A DNA stretch of 14,125 bases from Caldifarciminota bacterium (GTDB lineage: Bacteria; Hydrothermota; Hydrothermia; B15-G9; WFZT01). The notes beneath the pieces were generated by a model. That model was given only the letters and a program-made list of their open reading frames with translations, made no database searches and was not told the origin of the DNA. Numbering within the stretch: the stretch's first letter is position 1; each line of letters starts with the position of its first letter. The stretch spans positions 1 through 14,125 of the forward strand of contig JALSOY010000094.1 in assembly GCA_026986235.1 (NCBI GenBank), read 5' to 3'. Positions 1 to 7,221 of this stretch are shown here, one piece after another. Both the position numbers and the translations under genes were made by a program.

Positions 1-5
1 CCTGA

Positions 6-275
6 CCCCCTTCTTGCGAAGGGGGATCATGGTTTCTAAAATCCCCCTCTGTCAAAAGGGGGACACAGGTGGATTTCCAAAGTCCCTGCAGAAGGGGGCT
101 TCCTTCTCAAAATCCCTCTTGGTGGAAGGGGAATCATCGTCTCCAAAATCCCCCTTGGAGAAGGGGGATACAGGGGGATTGAATTTCAATCGGAAAACAT
201 CCCCCTTTAGTTCCCCTTTCTTGCGAAGGGGGATCGGGCTTGTGTGGTGGGCATCCCCCTTTGGCAAAAGGTGGA
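6..275. repeat. Array of C5/G5 hairpin repeats upstream of der
   Basis: This stretch holds repeated short inverted repeats with consensus TCCCCCTT, about four bases, AAGGGGGA. The clearest units are 6-25 (8-bp stem, loop TTGC), 42-63 (7-bp stem, 8-base loop), 149-168 (8-bp stem, loop GGAG), 213-232 (imperfect) and 254-275 (one mismatch). Degraded units lie near 83-98 and 113-132. Bases 11-28 recur exactly at 218-235. Around the units at 42-63 and 149-168 a third block (AGGTGGATTT, GGGGGATT) could pair with the opening AATCCCCC in place of the inner arm, so these units can fold in two ways. I see no convincing gene here: reading frames across the array only translate the repeats. The units resemble REP-like dispersed palindromes of many bacterial genomes. 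They may also act as a transcription end for a gene to the left. Confidence 0.8.
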
Positions 276-292
276 TTGAATTGCCTCTGTGA

Positions 293-321
293 TTGACATC
301 TGGCATGCGCTCACTTATATT
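293..321 (+). promoter_or_regulatory. Sigma-70-type promoter of der
   Basis: A perfect -35 hexamer TTGACA (293-298) is followed by a 17-bp spacer and the -10 hexamer TATATT (316-321). The der start codon begins at 330, only 8 bases after the -10 element, so transcription would begin at or within about two bases of the ATG. The promoter lies just beyond the last repeat of the hairpin array. The same two hexamers at the same spacing precede the tRNA-Trp operon at 7179-7207. Confidence 0.8.
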
Positions 322-329
322 TTCCTCTC

Positions 330-1592
330 ATGGAACTTCCTAAAGTTGTGATTGTCGGGAGGGTGAATGTTGGTAAATCTACCCTCTTTAATCGGATAAT
401 CAGGAAACCCCTTGCCGTGGTGGATGATAGGCCCGGTGTGACCAGAGACAGGATTACCAAAGTTGTCAGGTGGAGTGGAATTTCTTTTGAACTGATTGAT
501 ACAGGTGGATTTTTCCCGCCAGAGGTTGACCCGATATGGGAGCTCGTCCGTGAAAAGATAGAGGAAACCGTGAGAAGCGCCGATCTCGTGATATTCCTCG
601 TTGATGGCAAGTCAGGTCCGACTCCCTATGACGAAGAGATCAGCAACTGGCTCAGGAAACTCGGCAAGGATGTTCTTCTTGTTGCCAATAAATCTGATGT
701 TAAGGAACCTTACATAGAAGAATTTGAGAGCCTTGGATGGGGACCGCCTTTACTCATTTCTGCCACCCATGGATACGGCGTTACCGAACTCCTTGACAGA
801 ATCGTTGAAAGAATCGGTACATCCGGGCCCTCTGCTGGAGATCGCAAAAAGATACCGGTGAGCATACTCGGAAAACCCAATGTCGGTAAATCCTCCATAT
901 TCAACGCTCTCACGGGTAAGAACATCTCCATAATATCTGAGATTCCAGGGACCACCCGCGATTCCGTTGACTACGAGACTGATGAATTTATCTTCGTTGA
1001 CACAGCTGGAATAAAAAGAAAGTACAGTGACGAAATAGAATACTATGCACACCTGAGAAGCCTGAGTTCTCTCAACTTCGCTGATGTTGCCATCATCGTT
1101 TTAGACATATCAAAACCCATAACGAATGTTGACAAGAAAATAATTTCCCTTGCGGAGAAAGAGGGGAAAGGCATCGTGATAGCCCTGAATAAAGCGGATC
1201 TAATCAGGGAGAGAAAAGAGGTTTTCGGTCACATAGCACAGGAATTGAATTTCGTTGATTATGCCCCCAAAATTTTTACATCCGCCGTGACCGGTGAAGG
1301 AATCAATTACCTCAAAGATGCGGTAAAAAGGGTTTTTGAAGAGAGAAAAAAGAAAGTGAGAGCTGAAGATCTCGAAACAACGCTTTACGAGCTTTTCTCA
1401 AGATACTCTCCACCTGCTGAGATAGTCTTTTTTAAACAGGTGCGCCACACCCCGCCTGTATTCCTTCTCGGATCAAAAACACATGTTCCCGCATCTTTTA
1501 TAAAATTCCTCACCCGAAACATCAGACAGAGATTTGGATTCTGGGGTGTACCTATTGAAATAAAGACGAAAATAACCGGGAAAAAGAGATGA
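330..1592 (+). CDS. der: Ribosome biogenesis GTPase Der (EngA)
   Basis: Der is a cytoplasmic GTPase with two tandem G domains that acts in assembly of the 50S subunit. The 420-residue protein has both sets of motifs. Domain 1 has the P-loop GRVNVGKS (10-17), DTGG (57-60), NKSD (120-123) and SAT (144-146). Domain 2 has GKPNVGKS (181-188), DTAG (224-227), NKAD (287-290) and SA (318-319). The C-terminal KH-like domain (about 340-420) ends with the typical FGFWGVPIEI (403-411 region). The length is slightly short for the family (usually about 435-490). In the first P-loop the usual proline is Val, an uncommon but conservative-looking change. ATG at 330 is the only sensible start: an in-frame stop lies at 294-296 and no other standard start precedes the P-loop. 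There is no Shine-Dalgarno site. The stop overlaps the next gene (ATGA). Confidence 0.97.
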   Translation: MELPKVVIVGRVNVGKSTLFNRIIRKPLAVVDDRPGVTRDRITKVVRWSGISFELIDTGGFFPPEVDPIWELVREKIEETVRSADLVIFLVDGKSGPTPYDEEISNWLRKLGKDVLLVANKSDVKEPYIEEFESLGWGPPLLISATHGYGVTELLDRIVERIGTSGPSAGDRKKIPVSILGKPNVGKSSIFNALTGKNISIISEIPGTTRDSVDYETDEFIFVDTAGIKRKYSDEIEYYAHLRSLSSLNFADVAIIVLDISKPITNVDKKIISLAEKEGKGIVIALNKADLIRERKEVFGHIAQELNFVDYAPKIFTSAVTGEGINYLKDAVKRVFEERKKKVRAEDLETTLYELFSRYSPPAEIVFFKQVRHTPPVFLLGSKTHVPASFIKFLTRNIRQRFGFWGVPIEIKTKITGKKR

Positions 1593-2020
1593 ATTCGGAA
1601 GTAAAAAGGGGCCTTAAATACATCGAGGATCGTTTCGGGATTCCAATGGATGTTTTCTCAAACTACTCCTTTTTTGTCCAGAAAGATGTGTGGATAGGGT
1701 CACAGGAAATGGGAAATTTTGAACTGAAGGTTTTCAAAAGGAAGGGTATCAGGTTTTTAAGGATTTCAAAAAAGGGCTTCAAATGGACAACGGCAGCCAT
1801 GCAGATTTTTGGTCACCTCGCAAGTAAAAATGTCATTCACCTCGATGAGAGGGAGGCAATGAAGTTTATTCGTGGCCACGACATTGATGTGGGAAATTTT
1901 GAGAATGTGGATGAAGGTCAGGTCATAGTAAAATATGGTAATGACATCCTCGGATCAGCAATTTATCGTAACGGCAGGCTTAAAAATCAGATACCCAAGG
2001 GGAGGAGAATAATTAATTGA
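1589..2020 (+). CDS. Stand-alone PUA-like (RsmF/NOL1-NOP2-Sun C-terminal type) protein
   Basis: A 143-residue protein resembling the C-terminal RNA-binding part of RsmF-type (NOL1/NOP2/Sun) rRNA cytosine methyltransferases. The most telling stretch is residues 108-137: a beta-rich segment (GQVIVKY), then G122-S-A followed by NGRLKNQIP (128-136), which matches the G-x-GRLKN-x-P pattern of that domain. The N-terminal part (RFGIPMDVFSNYSFF, 15-29) also fits such proteins. No SAM-binding or catalytic-cysteine domain is present, so it is not a methyltransferase by itself. It is basic and probably binds structured RNA. Its start overlaps the der stop by four bases, implying coupled translation with a ribosome-assembly factor, which supports a role in rRNA or ribosome maturation (inference). 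The family assignment is from motif memory; an archaeal-type homologue of unknown function is an alternative. Confidence 0.65.
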   Translation: MNSEVKRGLKYIEDRFGIPMDVFSNYSFFVQKDVWIGSQEMGNFELKVFKRKGIRFLRISKKGFKWTTAAMQIFGHLASKNVIHLDEREAMKFIRGHDIDVGNFENVDEGQVIVKYGNDILGSAIYRNGRLKNQIPKGRRIIN

Positions 2021-2039
2021 AAAAATCCGGGAGGTAAAT

Positions 2040-2459
2040 ATGAAGAGAGTAGTTCTTGTAGGTATAGGTAAAAAATCCAGGAGTGACGATGCAGCGGGCC
2101 TTGAGGTCGCTGCAATACTGGATGGAGAATTTGAAACGGTGAGAATCGACTCTGATCCACTGGATTACATCAACACACTGTGTGGATCTGATGTCGTTGT
2201 CATAGTGAAGGCCGCTGATTTGAAAACTCGCCCTGGGGAATTCAAAATTTTGGAAGAAACCGAAATTGATGCCAACCTGCCTATATCAACATTTGTCAAC
2301 GAACTCAAAAGGTGCGTCAGAAAGGTTACAGTCTGGGGAATCCAGGTCAAAAGTGTCGATCCCGGTAACTCGGTAACACCTGAGGTCAATGATGGAATAG
2401 AAAAACTTGCAAAAACCATAAAAGGAATGTACGGATTCTACATGAGCCTTCGTGGATAG
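2040..2459 (+). CDS. Divergent hydrogenase maturation peptidase (HycI/HybD) family protein
   Basis: This 139-residue protein has the fold signature of the Ni-dependent endopeptidases that trim [NiFe]-hydrogenase large subunits: VLVGIGKKSRSDDAAGLEVA at the N-terminus (5-24), DVVVIVKAADLKTRPGEF in the middle (51-68) and VTVWGIQVKSVDPG near 96-109, followed by a final helix (EVNDGIEKLAKTI). Aligned by eye with E. coli HycI, the first metal ligand is kept (Asp17). The second Asp (VDATD in HycI) is Lys57, and the His of the HNMP motif is Ala78. With two of three ligands changed, normal peptidase activity is doubtful. No hydrogenase gene is in the window. A good Shine-Dalgarno (GGGAGG) precedes the ATG, and the gene lies 19 bases after the PUA-like gene, so it is probably the last gene of the der unit. 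The family call is fairly firm; the function is unknown. Confidence 0.7.
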   Translation: MKRVVLVGIGKKSRSDDAAGLEVAAILDGEFETVRIDSDPLDYINTLCGSDVVVIVKAADLKTRPGEFKILEETEIDANLPISTFVNELKRCVRKVTVWGIQVKSVDPGNSVTPEVNDGIEKLAKTIKGMYGFYMSLRG

Positions 2460-2607
2460 TAAAAGTTCATAGGTAGTTGCCTTTAGACTTAAAAAAACAA
2501 TCTCCTTTTAAGGGGGCATGTTTTAATTATTTTTAAAAGTGAAGTGAAAAAATCCGGTGAGATTTGCCTTCATTCTTATTACCAGAATACTTTAAAATAA
2601 CCAGACA
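2460..2607. other. Intergenic gap between der unit and TPR gene
   Basis: No gene is evident in these bases, which are A/T-rich. A short element at 2499-2516 (AATCTCC, TTTTAA, GGGGG) looks like a single decayed copy of the hairpin repeats seen at 6-275. It can form a stem of about four pairs and is followed by a T-rich stretch, so it might weakly terminate the der unit. A possible -10 hexamer TAAAAT lies at 2593-2598, nine bases before the ATG of the TPR gene, but no good -35 is placed at 16-18 bp, so I do not claim a promoter. Confidence 0.4.
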
Positions 2608-4281
2608 ATGATAGGACTCATAATTGCGTTGACTACCGTAATAAATACGAGAGTTGCGTACAGTTACTACATAGAACACTTTCTGGAATTGATATCTCCT
2701 GGCAGAGTCACGGCTGGAGATTCCCTCCATGTAACTTTTATCACAGGAAAGGTAAAGTACCTCCAGGGTGACTACGAAAAGGCACTTTATAACTTTTACA
2801 TTGTCACCCAGAACAAAAATGAATTTGCCGATTCCGCTCTGTTTTTTATCTCCTTAATTCAGGATAAGCTCGGTCTTTACAACGAATCCATGGATTCGAG
2901 AAAGTACTTCATACAGAAATTTCCGGATTCGCCCCTCATTACAGCCGTAAGCTTTCTCTATGCCCTGAATCTGAGGAATCTGACCGGGGACTACAAAGGC
3001 GCAATGAAATATTTGAAAATCGCCCTTGAAGGGGAAAATGCAGAAATCCTGCCATACATTTACCTTGAAACCGGTGTAACGGGTTTCATGATGAAAGACT
3101 ATGCTACCGCACTTGAATACTTTAACAGGACGAAAAGGTTTCCGCTGGAAGAGCCATTACACAGCTATTTTACATGTTTTTATGGATTCACGCTCTTTGA
3201 GGCGGGTAAGTTCAAAGAGGCCTTAAACACACTCACATACTGCCATAGGCCGGAACTGGAAAACTACAGGGATTATTATATGGCAAGATCTTTCATTCAA
3301 CTCGGACACCCTGATAGTGCAGAGTCGATTCTTGGAAGATTGGTGTTAAAGAGGGATGTGGAACCTGAAATACTTGGAAGTTCCTACTACTTCCTGGGAG
3401 AGATCAATTTTATAAACGGTGATTACAGGAAATCCATGGAGTACTATAAACTGGCATTGAGAAATCCATCTCCAGAAATTGATCCGGACAGGTTGAGGTA
3501 TAAGATAGAACTCTGTAAATACAGGCTTGGGCTCTACAGGTCTGCTACCGAGCTAAACATTTCTTTTGTCAAAAAGTATCCTGACAGTCCCCTTGCCCCT
3601 GAACTTCTTTACGAAGTGTTTTTTCTCTACACGGTCCGGCACTGGGAAAAATCAGCACTGAATATACTCAAGTGGCTTGCCGTGAGGTATGACGGGAATG
3701 CTTATACGATACAGGCGATCTCTGAAGGACTCAAAAGGGGTCTCAGCCCTGAGAAGATCTACAGGATCGTGGCGAGAAGAATAAAGAAGGCGTACCTCGA
3801 GAAAAATCCCCCGGCACTCCTCGTACTTGCCGTCCTGTACGATTCTCTCGGCATGGCAGATTCTGCACTGGAGATGTACTCTAAACTGATAAACTCCAGT
3901 AATCCAGAGATTAAGTACAGGGCCATGATGAATTCCATGAAAGTTTACATGAAGATAAAGAGATACAACGAGGCTATACTGGTGGGACACCAGCTTTTTA
4001 ACATTACGGAAAGTGAAGATACAAAGTTCAGCGTACTCAAAAAGTTAATTGAAGCCTATACACGCTCCGGCCAGACTCCCGACCTCGAAAAGTTTTTACT
4101 CAGTGTTATTGAACAGTTTACCGGTGATCATAAGGCCTCGATATACATCCATCTTGCTGATCTGAGAGAGGAATCAGGCGACAGCTTTATGGCAAAGTTC
4201 TACCTGAAAAGGGCATTTGAAGCGGCCAGGGACCCGGAGCTGAAAAAGAAGATTTCCCTCAGAATTTCCAGGATGCACTGA
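2608..4281 (+). CDS. TPR-repeat protein, probably exported
   Basis: A 557-residue protein made almost wholly of helical TPR-like repeats. Typical units include GDYEKALYNF (54-63), GDYKGAMKYL, KDYATALEYF, GKFKEALNTL, GDYRKSMEYYKLAL and GMADSALEMY. The segments KFPDSPL (104-110) and KYPDSPLAPELLYE (about 322-336) are the kind found in BamD and YbgF/CpoB repeats. A hydrophobic N-terminus (about 2-19, ending VAYS) looks like a short signal peptide or anchor, though its start has no positive residues. TPR arrays mediate protein-protein contacts, so a periplasmic or envelope scaffold is likely, but no specific function can be named. ATG at 2608 is the first possible start, as an in-frame stop lies at 2593-2595; it has no Shine-Dalgarno. 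The EamA gene starts one base after its stop. Confidence 0.85.
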   Translation: MIGLIIALTTVINTRVAYSYYIEHFLELISPGRVTAGDSLHVTFITGKVKYLQGDYEKALYNFYIVTQNKNEFADSALFFISLIQDKLGLYNESMDSRKYFIQKFPDSPLITAVSFLYALNLRNLTGDYKGAMKYLKIALEGENAEILPYIYLETGVTGFMMKDYATALEYFNRTKRFPLEEPLHSYFTCFYGFTLFEAGKFKEALNTLTYCHRPELENYRDYYMARSFIQLGHPDSAESILGRLVLKRDVEPEILGSSYYFLGEINFINGDYRKSMEYYKLALRNPSPEIDPDRLRYKIELCKYRLGLYRSATELNISFVKKYPDSPLAPELLYEVFFLYTVRHWEKSALNILKWLAVRYDGNAYTIQAISEGLKRGLSPEKIYRIVARRIKKAYLEKNPPALLVLAVLYDSLGMADSALEMYSKLINSSNPEIKYRAMMNSMKVYMKIKRYNEAILVGHQLFNITESEDTKFSVLKKLIEAYTRSGQTPDLEKFLLSVIEQFTGDHKASIYIHLADLREESGDSFMAKFYLKRAFEAARDPELKKKISLRISRMH

Positions 4282-4282
4282 A

Positions 4283-5146
4283 ATGTGGATCCTGATAGCC
4301 CTGATATCCGCCTTTGGCTGGGCAACATCTGATGCGTTCGTTAAAGCCGCATACAGCAAGTGTAAACTCAACGAATACTTCGTTGTCTGGGTGAGATACC
4401 TCTTCTCCCTGCCGTTCGTAGTGATACCATTGATAAAAATAAAAATCCCGCATCTCGATGTGGATTTTTTTCTGTGGCATATCGTGTGGATTCCCCTTGA
4501 AACCCTTGCCCTGTTTCTGTACATCAGGGCTATTTCCATTTCAGAAATTTCAATTTCACTTCCCTTTCTCTCCTTTACACCCCTTTTTCTGATACTCAAC
4601 GGATACCTGATACTGGGTGAGCAAGTATCACCTGTAGCAGGTACTGGGATACTCCTCATCGTCGCAGGATCATACCTCATGGGTGTTCGCAATCTCAAAG
4701 AAGGAATACTGGGACCAGTTAAGAGCATTATGCGAAACAGAGGGGTAAAACTTATCATACTTGTGGCTTTCCTCTACAGCATAACATCGATAGCCGGCAA
4801 GATGCTTGTTATTCACTCAGATCCTGTATTTTTTAGCTTCTACTACACCGCTGTAATGAATATCGTCCTGGCAATACCCGGCACAAGGGGGGCAAAACGC
4901 AGCCAGTGGAAGCCGTGCTGGAAATACCTGATCTTCGCCGGCCTGTTTTACGCATTAATGACAATCGCCCACATGACTGCCATCAGAATGACACTTGTCA
5001 GTTACATGATAGCAATAAAAAGGCTTTCAGGAGTTATCTCCGTGTTCTACGGATGGACTTTTTTCAAAGAGAAGGAAATTCCTGTAAGATTCACCGGTAG
5101 CTTATTGATGGTTCTTGGCGCTATACTGATAACATTAAACTCATGA
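4283..5146 (+). CDS. EamA/DMT-family permease
   Basis: A 287-residue integral membrane protein of the drug/metabolite transporter superfamily, with about ten hydrophobic segments in two similar halves (about 1-130 and 150-285). Each half ends with the family pattern of a charged Gly/Lys-Glu motif before a Gly-rich helix: LGEQVSPVAGTGILLIVAG (about 110-128) and FKEKEIPVRFTGSLLMVLGA (about 258-277). The N-terminal ISAFGWATSDAFVKAA is the usual first-helix signature. The family exports or imports small metabolites such as amino acids; the substrate cannot be read from the sequence. ATG at 4283 follows the TPR stop by one base with an AGGA-like site inside the TPR gene. Its own stop overlaps the MFS start (ATGA), so the three genes are one operon. 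Confidence 0.9.
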   Translation: MWILIALISAFGWATSDAFVKAAYSKCKLNEYFVVWVRYLFSLPFVVIPLIKIKIPHLDVDFFLWHIVWIPLETLALFLYIRAISISEISISLPFLSFTPLFLILNGYLILGEQVSPVAGTGILLIVAGSYLMGVRNLKEGILGPVKSIMRNRGVKLIILVAFLYSITSIAGKMLVIHSDPVFFSFYYTAVMNIVLAIPGTRGAKRSQWKPCWKYLIFAGLFYALMTIAHMTAIRMTLVSYMIAIKRLSGVISVFYGWTFFKEKEIPVRFTGSLLMVLGAILITLNS

Positions 5147-6279
5147 AAAGGAATCTCATCGTTCTATCTTCAACCATCGCTGTCTCCCTTCTGAGCCTGA
5201 CAACCTGGCTCTATGTTCTCCCGATCTACCTTAAAAATCTCGGAGCCACTGATGCTGAAGTTGGGTTATCATACACGATTTTTACCCTTGGAAACTCAGT
5301 TTTTCAGTTCCCTGGAGGCCTTATATCAGATAGATGGGGAAGAAAAAGTGTCATTGCAATTCCCACATACTTTATTGCGATATCGGCTGCCCTCATTTCT
5401 CTTGCAAAGGTATGGTGGATTGTCACCATTTTCTACACTCTTATGGCCTTACTTTCATCGATCCAATGGCCATCCTTCCTCGCAATGATCGGAGAATCGT
5501 GCGATAAAAGAGAAAGAGCATTTTCCATTTTTGAATTTTCACTCGTTTCAGGCCTCGCATTTGGACCGTTGATTGGATACTGGCTTCTCAATTTTCTTGA
5601 CATACGAACCCTGATCGGAATCACCGGTATCGTCCTCCTTTTATCAGCCATTTTAAGACACCTGCTTTTGATTGAAACCCTGAGTTCAAAAGGTGAGTAC
5701 ACTTTTAAAAAAATTTTTACCCGTGAGGTCGTTGTATTTTTAACCGGGTCCATATTTCTTTACCTTCTTTTCTCCCTTTCCATAAACGGCCCTTTCATTT
5801 CCCTGCACCTTAAAGACTTCGGACTGGACGAAAGAAGGATAAACCTGATCATCTCGTATTCCACAATTTTCTCCCTCCTGGTCTCAATCGTTTCAGCCAG
5901 GATGTTGGGTGGTGGAAACCTGAAAAGATGGTTTATTCCCGCAATTCTCGTACACGCCGTGACGATCTTTATATGGTCCTTTGTAAAACCGGGGAATATC
6001 AACATACTGCTTCTGATGGCCTCTTTCGGAGCCGTTCAGGTTGTCTTCATAGGATACAACTCAATGATCTCCCAGCTTTCACCTGAAAACCTGAGGGCAA
6101 GGACGATAGGGATGATTGGCAGTATAAACGGAATCGTATCATCTGGAGGTCCCTACCTTGGCATGATGGTCAAACTTGCCTATTCCATTCACGCAACATT
6201 CTTCCTTGGTGTGGTATTCAGCATTGCTGGAGCTATTATTTTCAGGAGAGTGGACTATCCGAAGACAACATCGAGGTAA
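5143..6279 (+). CDS. MFS-family transporter
   Basis: A 378-residue major facilitator superfamily protein, near the minimum size for 12 membrane helices. The loop between helices 2 and 3 has the superfamily motif A: GGLISDRWGRKS (58-69) with its Asp, Gly, Arg and Lys. A Lys/Arg-rich central loop lies around 180-200, as expected between the six-helix halves. The C-terminal half contains GAVQVVFIGYNSMISQLSPENLRART-type features, split here into helices. It resembles small efflux-type or sugar-type MFS proteins; the substrate is unknown. Translation is coupled to the EamA gene by ATGA overlap. Its last 25 bases overlap the 3' end of the convergent ZIP gene. Encoding two unrelated permeases with a TPR protein suggests a shared envelope or transport role, which is only inference. 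Confidence 0.9.
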   Translation: MKRNLIVLSSTIAVSLLSLTTWLYVLPIYLKNLGATDAEVGLSYTIFTLGNSVFQFPGGLISDRWGRKSVIAIPTYFIAISAALISLAKVWWIVTIFYTLMALLSSIQWPSFLAMIGESCDKRERAFSIFEFSLVSGLAFGPLIGYWLLNFLDIRTLIGITGIVLLLSAILRHLLLIETLSSKGEYTFKKIFTREVVVFLTGSIFLYLLFSLSINGPFISLHLKDFGLDERRINLIISYSTIFSLLVSIVSARMLGGGNLKRWFIPAILVHAVTIFIWSFVKPGNINILLLMASFGAVQVVFIGYNSMISQLSPENLRARTIGMIGSINGIVSSGGPYLGMMVKLAYSIHATFFLGVVFSIAGAIIFRRVDYPKTTSR

Positions 6280-7046
6280 AGCATCACCACGATGCCAATA
6301 ATGGTTCCAAAGGTTGCGTATCTTTCGTGTCCCTTCCTGTGGGTCTCAGGAACAATCTCGTCACTTATTACATACAGCATGGCACCAGCAGCAAAACCCA
6401 TTGCATAGGGGATAATTACCTGAATTTTGTGGACTGCCCACGCTCCAAGAAGCGCAAGTGGAATCTCAACAACCCCGGACCTTATCCCTGTATAAATTGC
6501 ATAAAATCCCCTGTTGTAACCTGCACTTATTGCTGACACTGCCACCGAGAATCCCTCAGGAATGTTCTGGATCCCGATGGCTATCATAAGTACGATGGCA
6601 TCCCTGATTTTGCCTGATCCAAACCCAACTCCCACAGCCAGGCCCTCGGGCATGTTGTGGAGGGTAATGGCTATAATGAAGAGCCACACTGCCTTCACCC
6701 TCTCAGGATGTATCCCCTCTGTCCCTATAATGTTATGCATGTGTGGAATCAGATGATCTGAAATATCAAGAAAAAAGGAACCTGCAAGGATTCCGATGAG
6801 AACGGGTACAACGCCACCCATTTCAACTCCCGGAAGAATGAGACTCGTGAAACTGGCAGCAAGCATCACACCTGCGGCAAATCCAAGAGAGGTATCCATA
6901 AACTTCTGACCGGGGTTTCTGAACATCAAAACTAAAATGGCTCCCAGAGTGTTTAGTAAAGTGGTAAACACACCGCCCCAGAGTCCCATCAGAACGGGTT
7001 TTCCACCGGATATATGGACGAAAAAGTTTACAAGATTATCAACCAT
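6255..7046 (-). CDS. ZIP-family divalent metal transporter
   Basis: A 263-residue ZIP (ZupT/GufA-like) membrane protein that would take up divalent metals such as Zn, Fe or Mn. The two metal-site helices are clear: HNMPEG at 130-135 and QNIPEG at 160-165, each followed by a small-residue helix. A His-containing loop between helices 3 and 4 (DHLIPHMHN, 97-105, and GIHPE, 111-115) fits the family's cytoplasmic metal-binding loop. A further acidic stretch SDEIVPETH lies at 228-236. About eight hydrophobic segments are visible, the usual number. ATG at 7046 is the first possible start, since an in-frame stop lies nine bases upstream; Met20 is an alternative with a slightly better Shine-Dalgarno. 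Metal identity cannot be decided. No Fur or Zur box was recognised. Confidence 0.92.
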   Translation of the reverse strand: MVDNLVNFFVHISGGKPVLMGLWGGVFTTLLNTLGAILVLMFRNPGQKFMDTSLGFAAGVMLAASFTSLILPGVEMGGVVPVLIGILAGSFFLDISDHLIPHMHNIIGTEGIHPERVKAVWLFIIAITLHNMPEGLAVGVGFGSGKIRDAIVLMIAIGIQNIPEGFSVAVSAISAGYNRGFYAIYTGIRSGVVEIPLALLGAWAVHKIQVIIPYAMGFAAGAMLYVISDEIVPETHRKGHERYATFGTIIGIVVMLYLDVVFG

Positions 7047-7054
7047 CCCGGTCT

Positions 7055-7083
7055 ATTATAAAGTTTCCCGTAAAAACCTCCAA
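7055..7083 (-). promoter_or_regulatory. Sigma-70-type promoter of the ZIP gene
   Basis: Read on the minus strand, -35 TTGGAG (7078-7083) is followed by a 17-bp spacer and a perfect -10 TATAAT (7055-7060). The ZIP start codon begins 8 bases after the -10 element, the same distance as at der, so the transcript should have almost no leader. The bases between (AGACCGGG) contain no well-placed Shine-Dalgarno. Confidence 0.65.
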
Positions 7084-7178
7084 TTCTGGCTGTCGTGAGG
7101 AAAAAAGTTTACACTCCGGAAGAGGGGGTGGAAAATTTGATCTGGATTGATTAAAATAGTGGCTGTAGATCCACAGGA

Positions 7179-7207
7179 TTGACATTAATGGGGGTTAACT
7201 ATATATT
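7179..7207 (+). promoter_or_regulatory. Sigma-70-type promoter of tRNA-Trp / rpmG-secE-nusG operon
   Basis: A perfect -35 TTGACA (7179-7184), 17-bp spacer and -10 TATATT (7202-7207) predict a start near 7214-7216, a few bases before the tRNA at 7222. Nothing resembling a terminator separates the tRNA from rpmG, so this is the likely promoter for the downstream ribosomal protein genes as well. The rest of 7084-7178 shows no gene. Confidence 0.8.
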
Positions 7208-7221
7208 AAATAGCCGGATGT

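Noticed and set aside
6..275. CRISPR array
   Set aside because: The repeats are short G/C palindromes with irregular spacing and no uniform unique spacers; no cas gene is near.
14..306. Open frames on both strands across the repeat array
   Set aside because: They translate the hairpin repeats themselves, have no ribosome site, and the two strands give mirror-image low-complexity peptides.
4174..4758. 194-residue minus-strand frame inside the TPR/EamA genes
   Set aside because: It is antisense to two well-supported genes, has no recognisable motif and no start signal.
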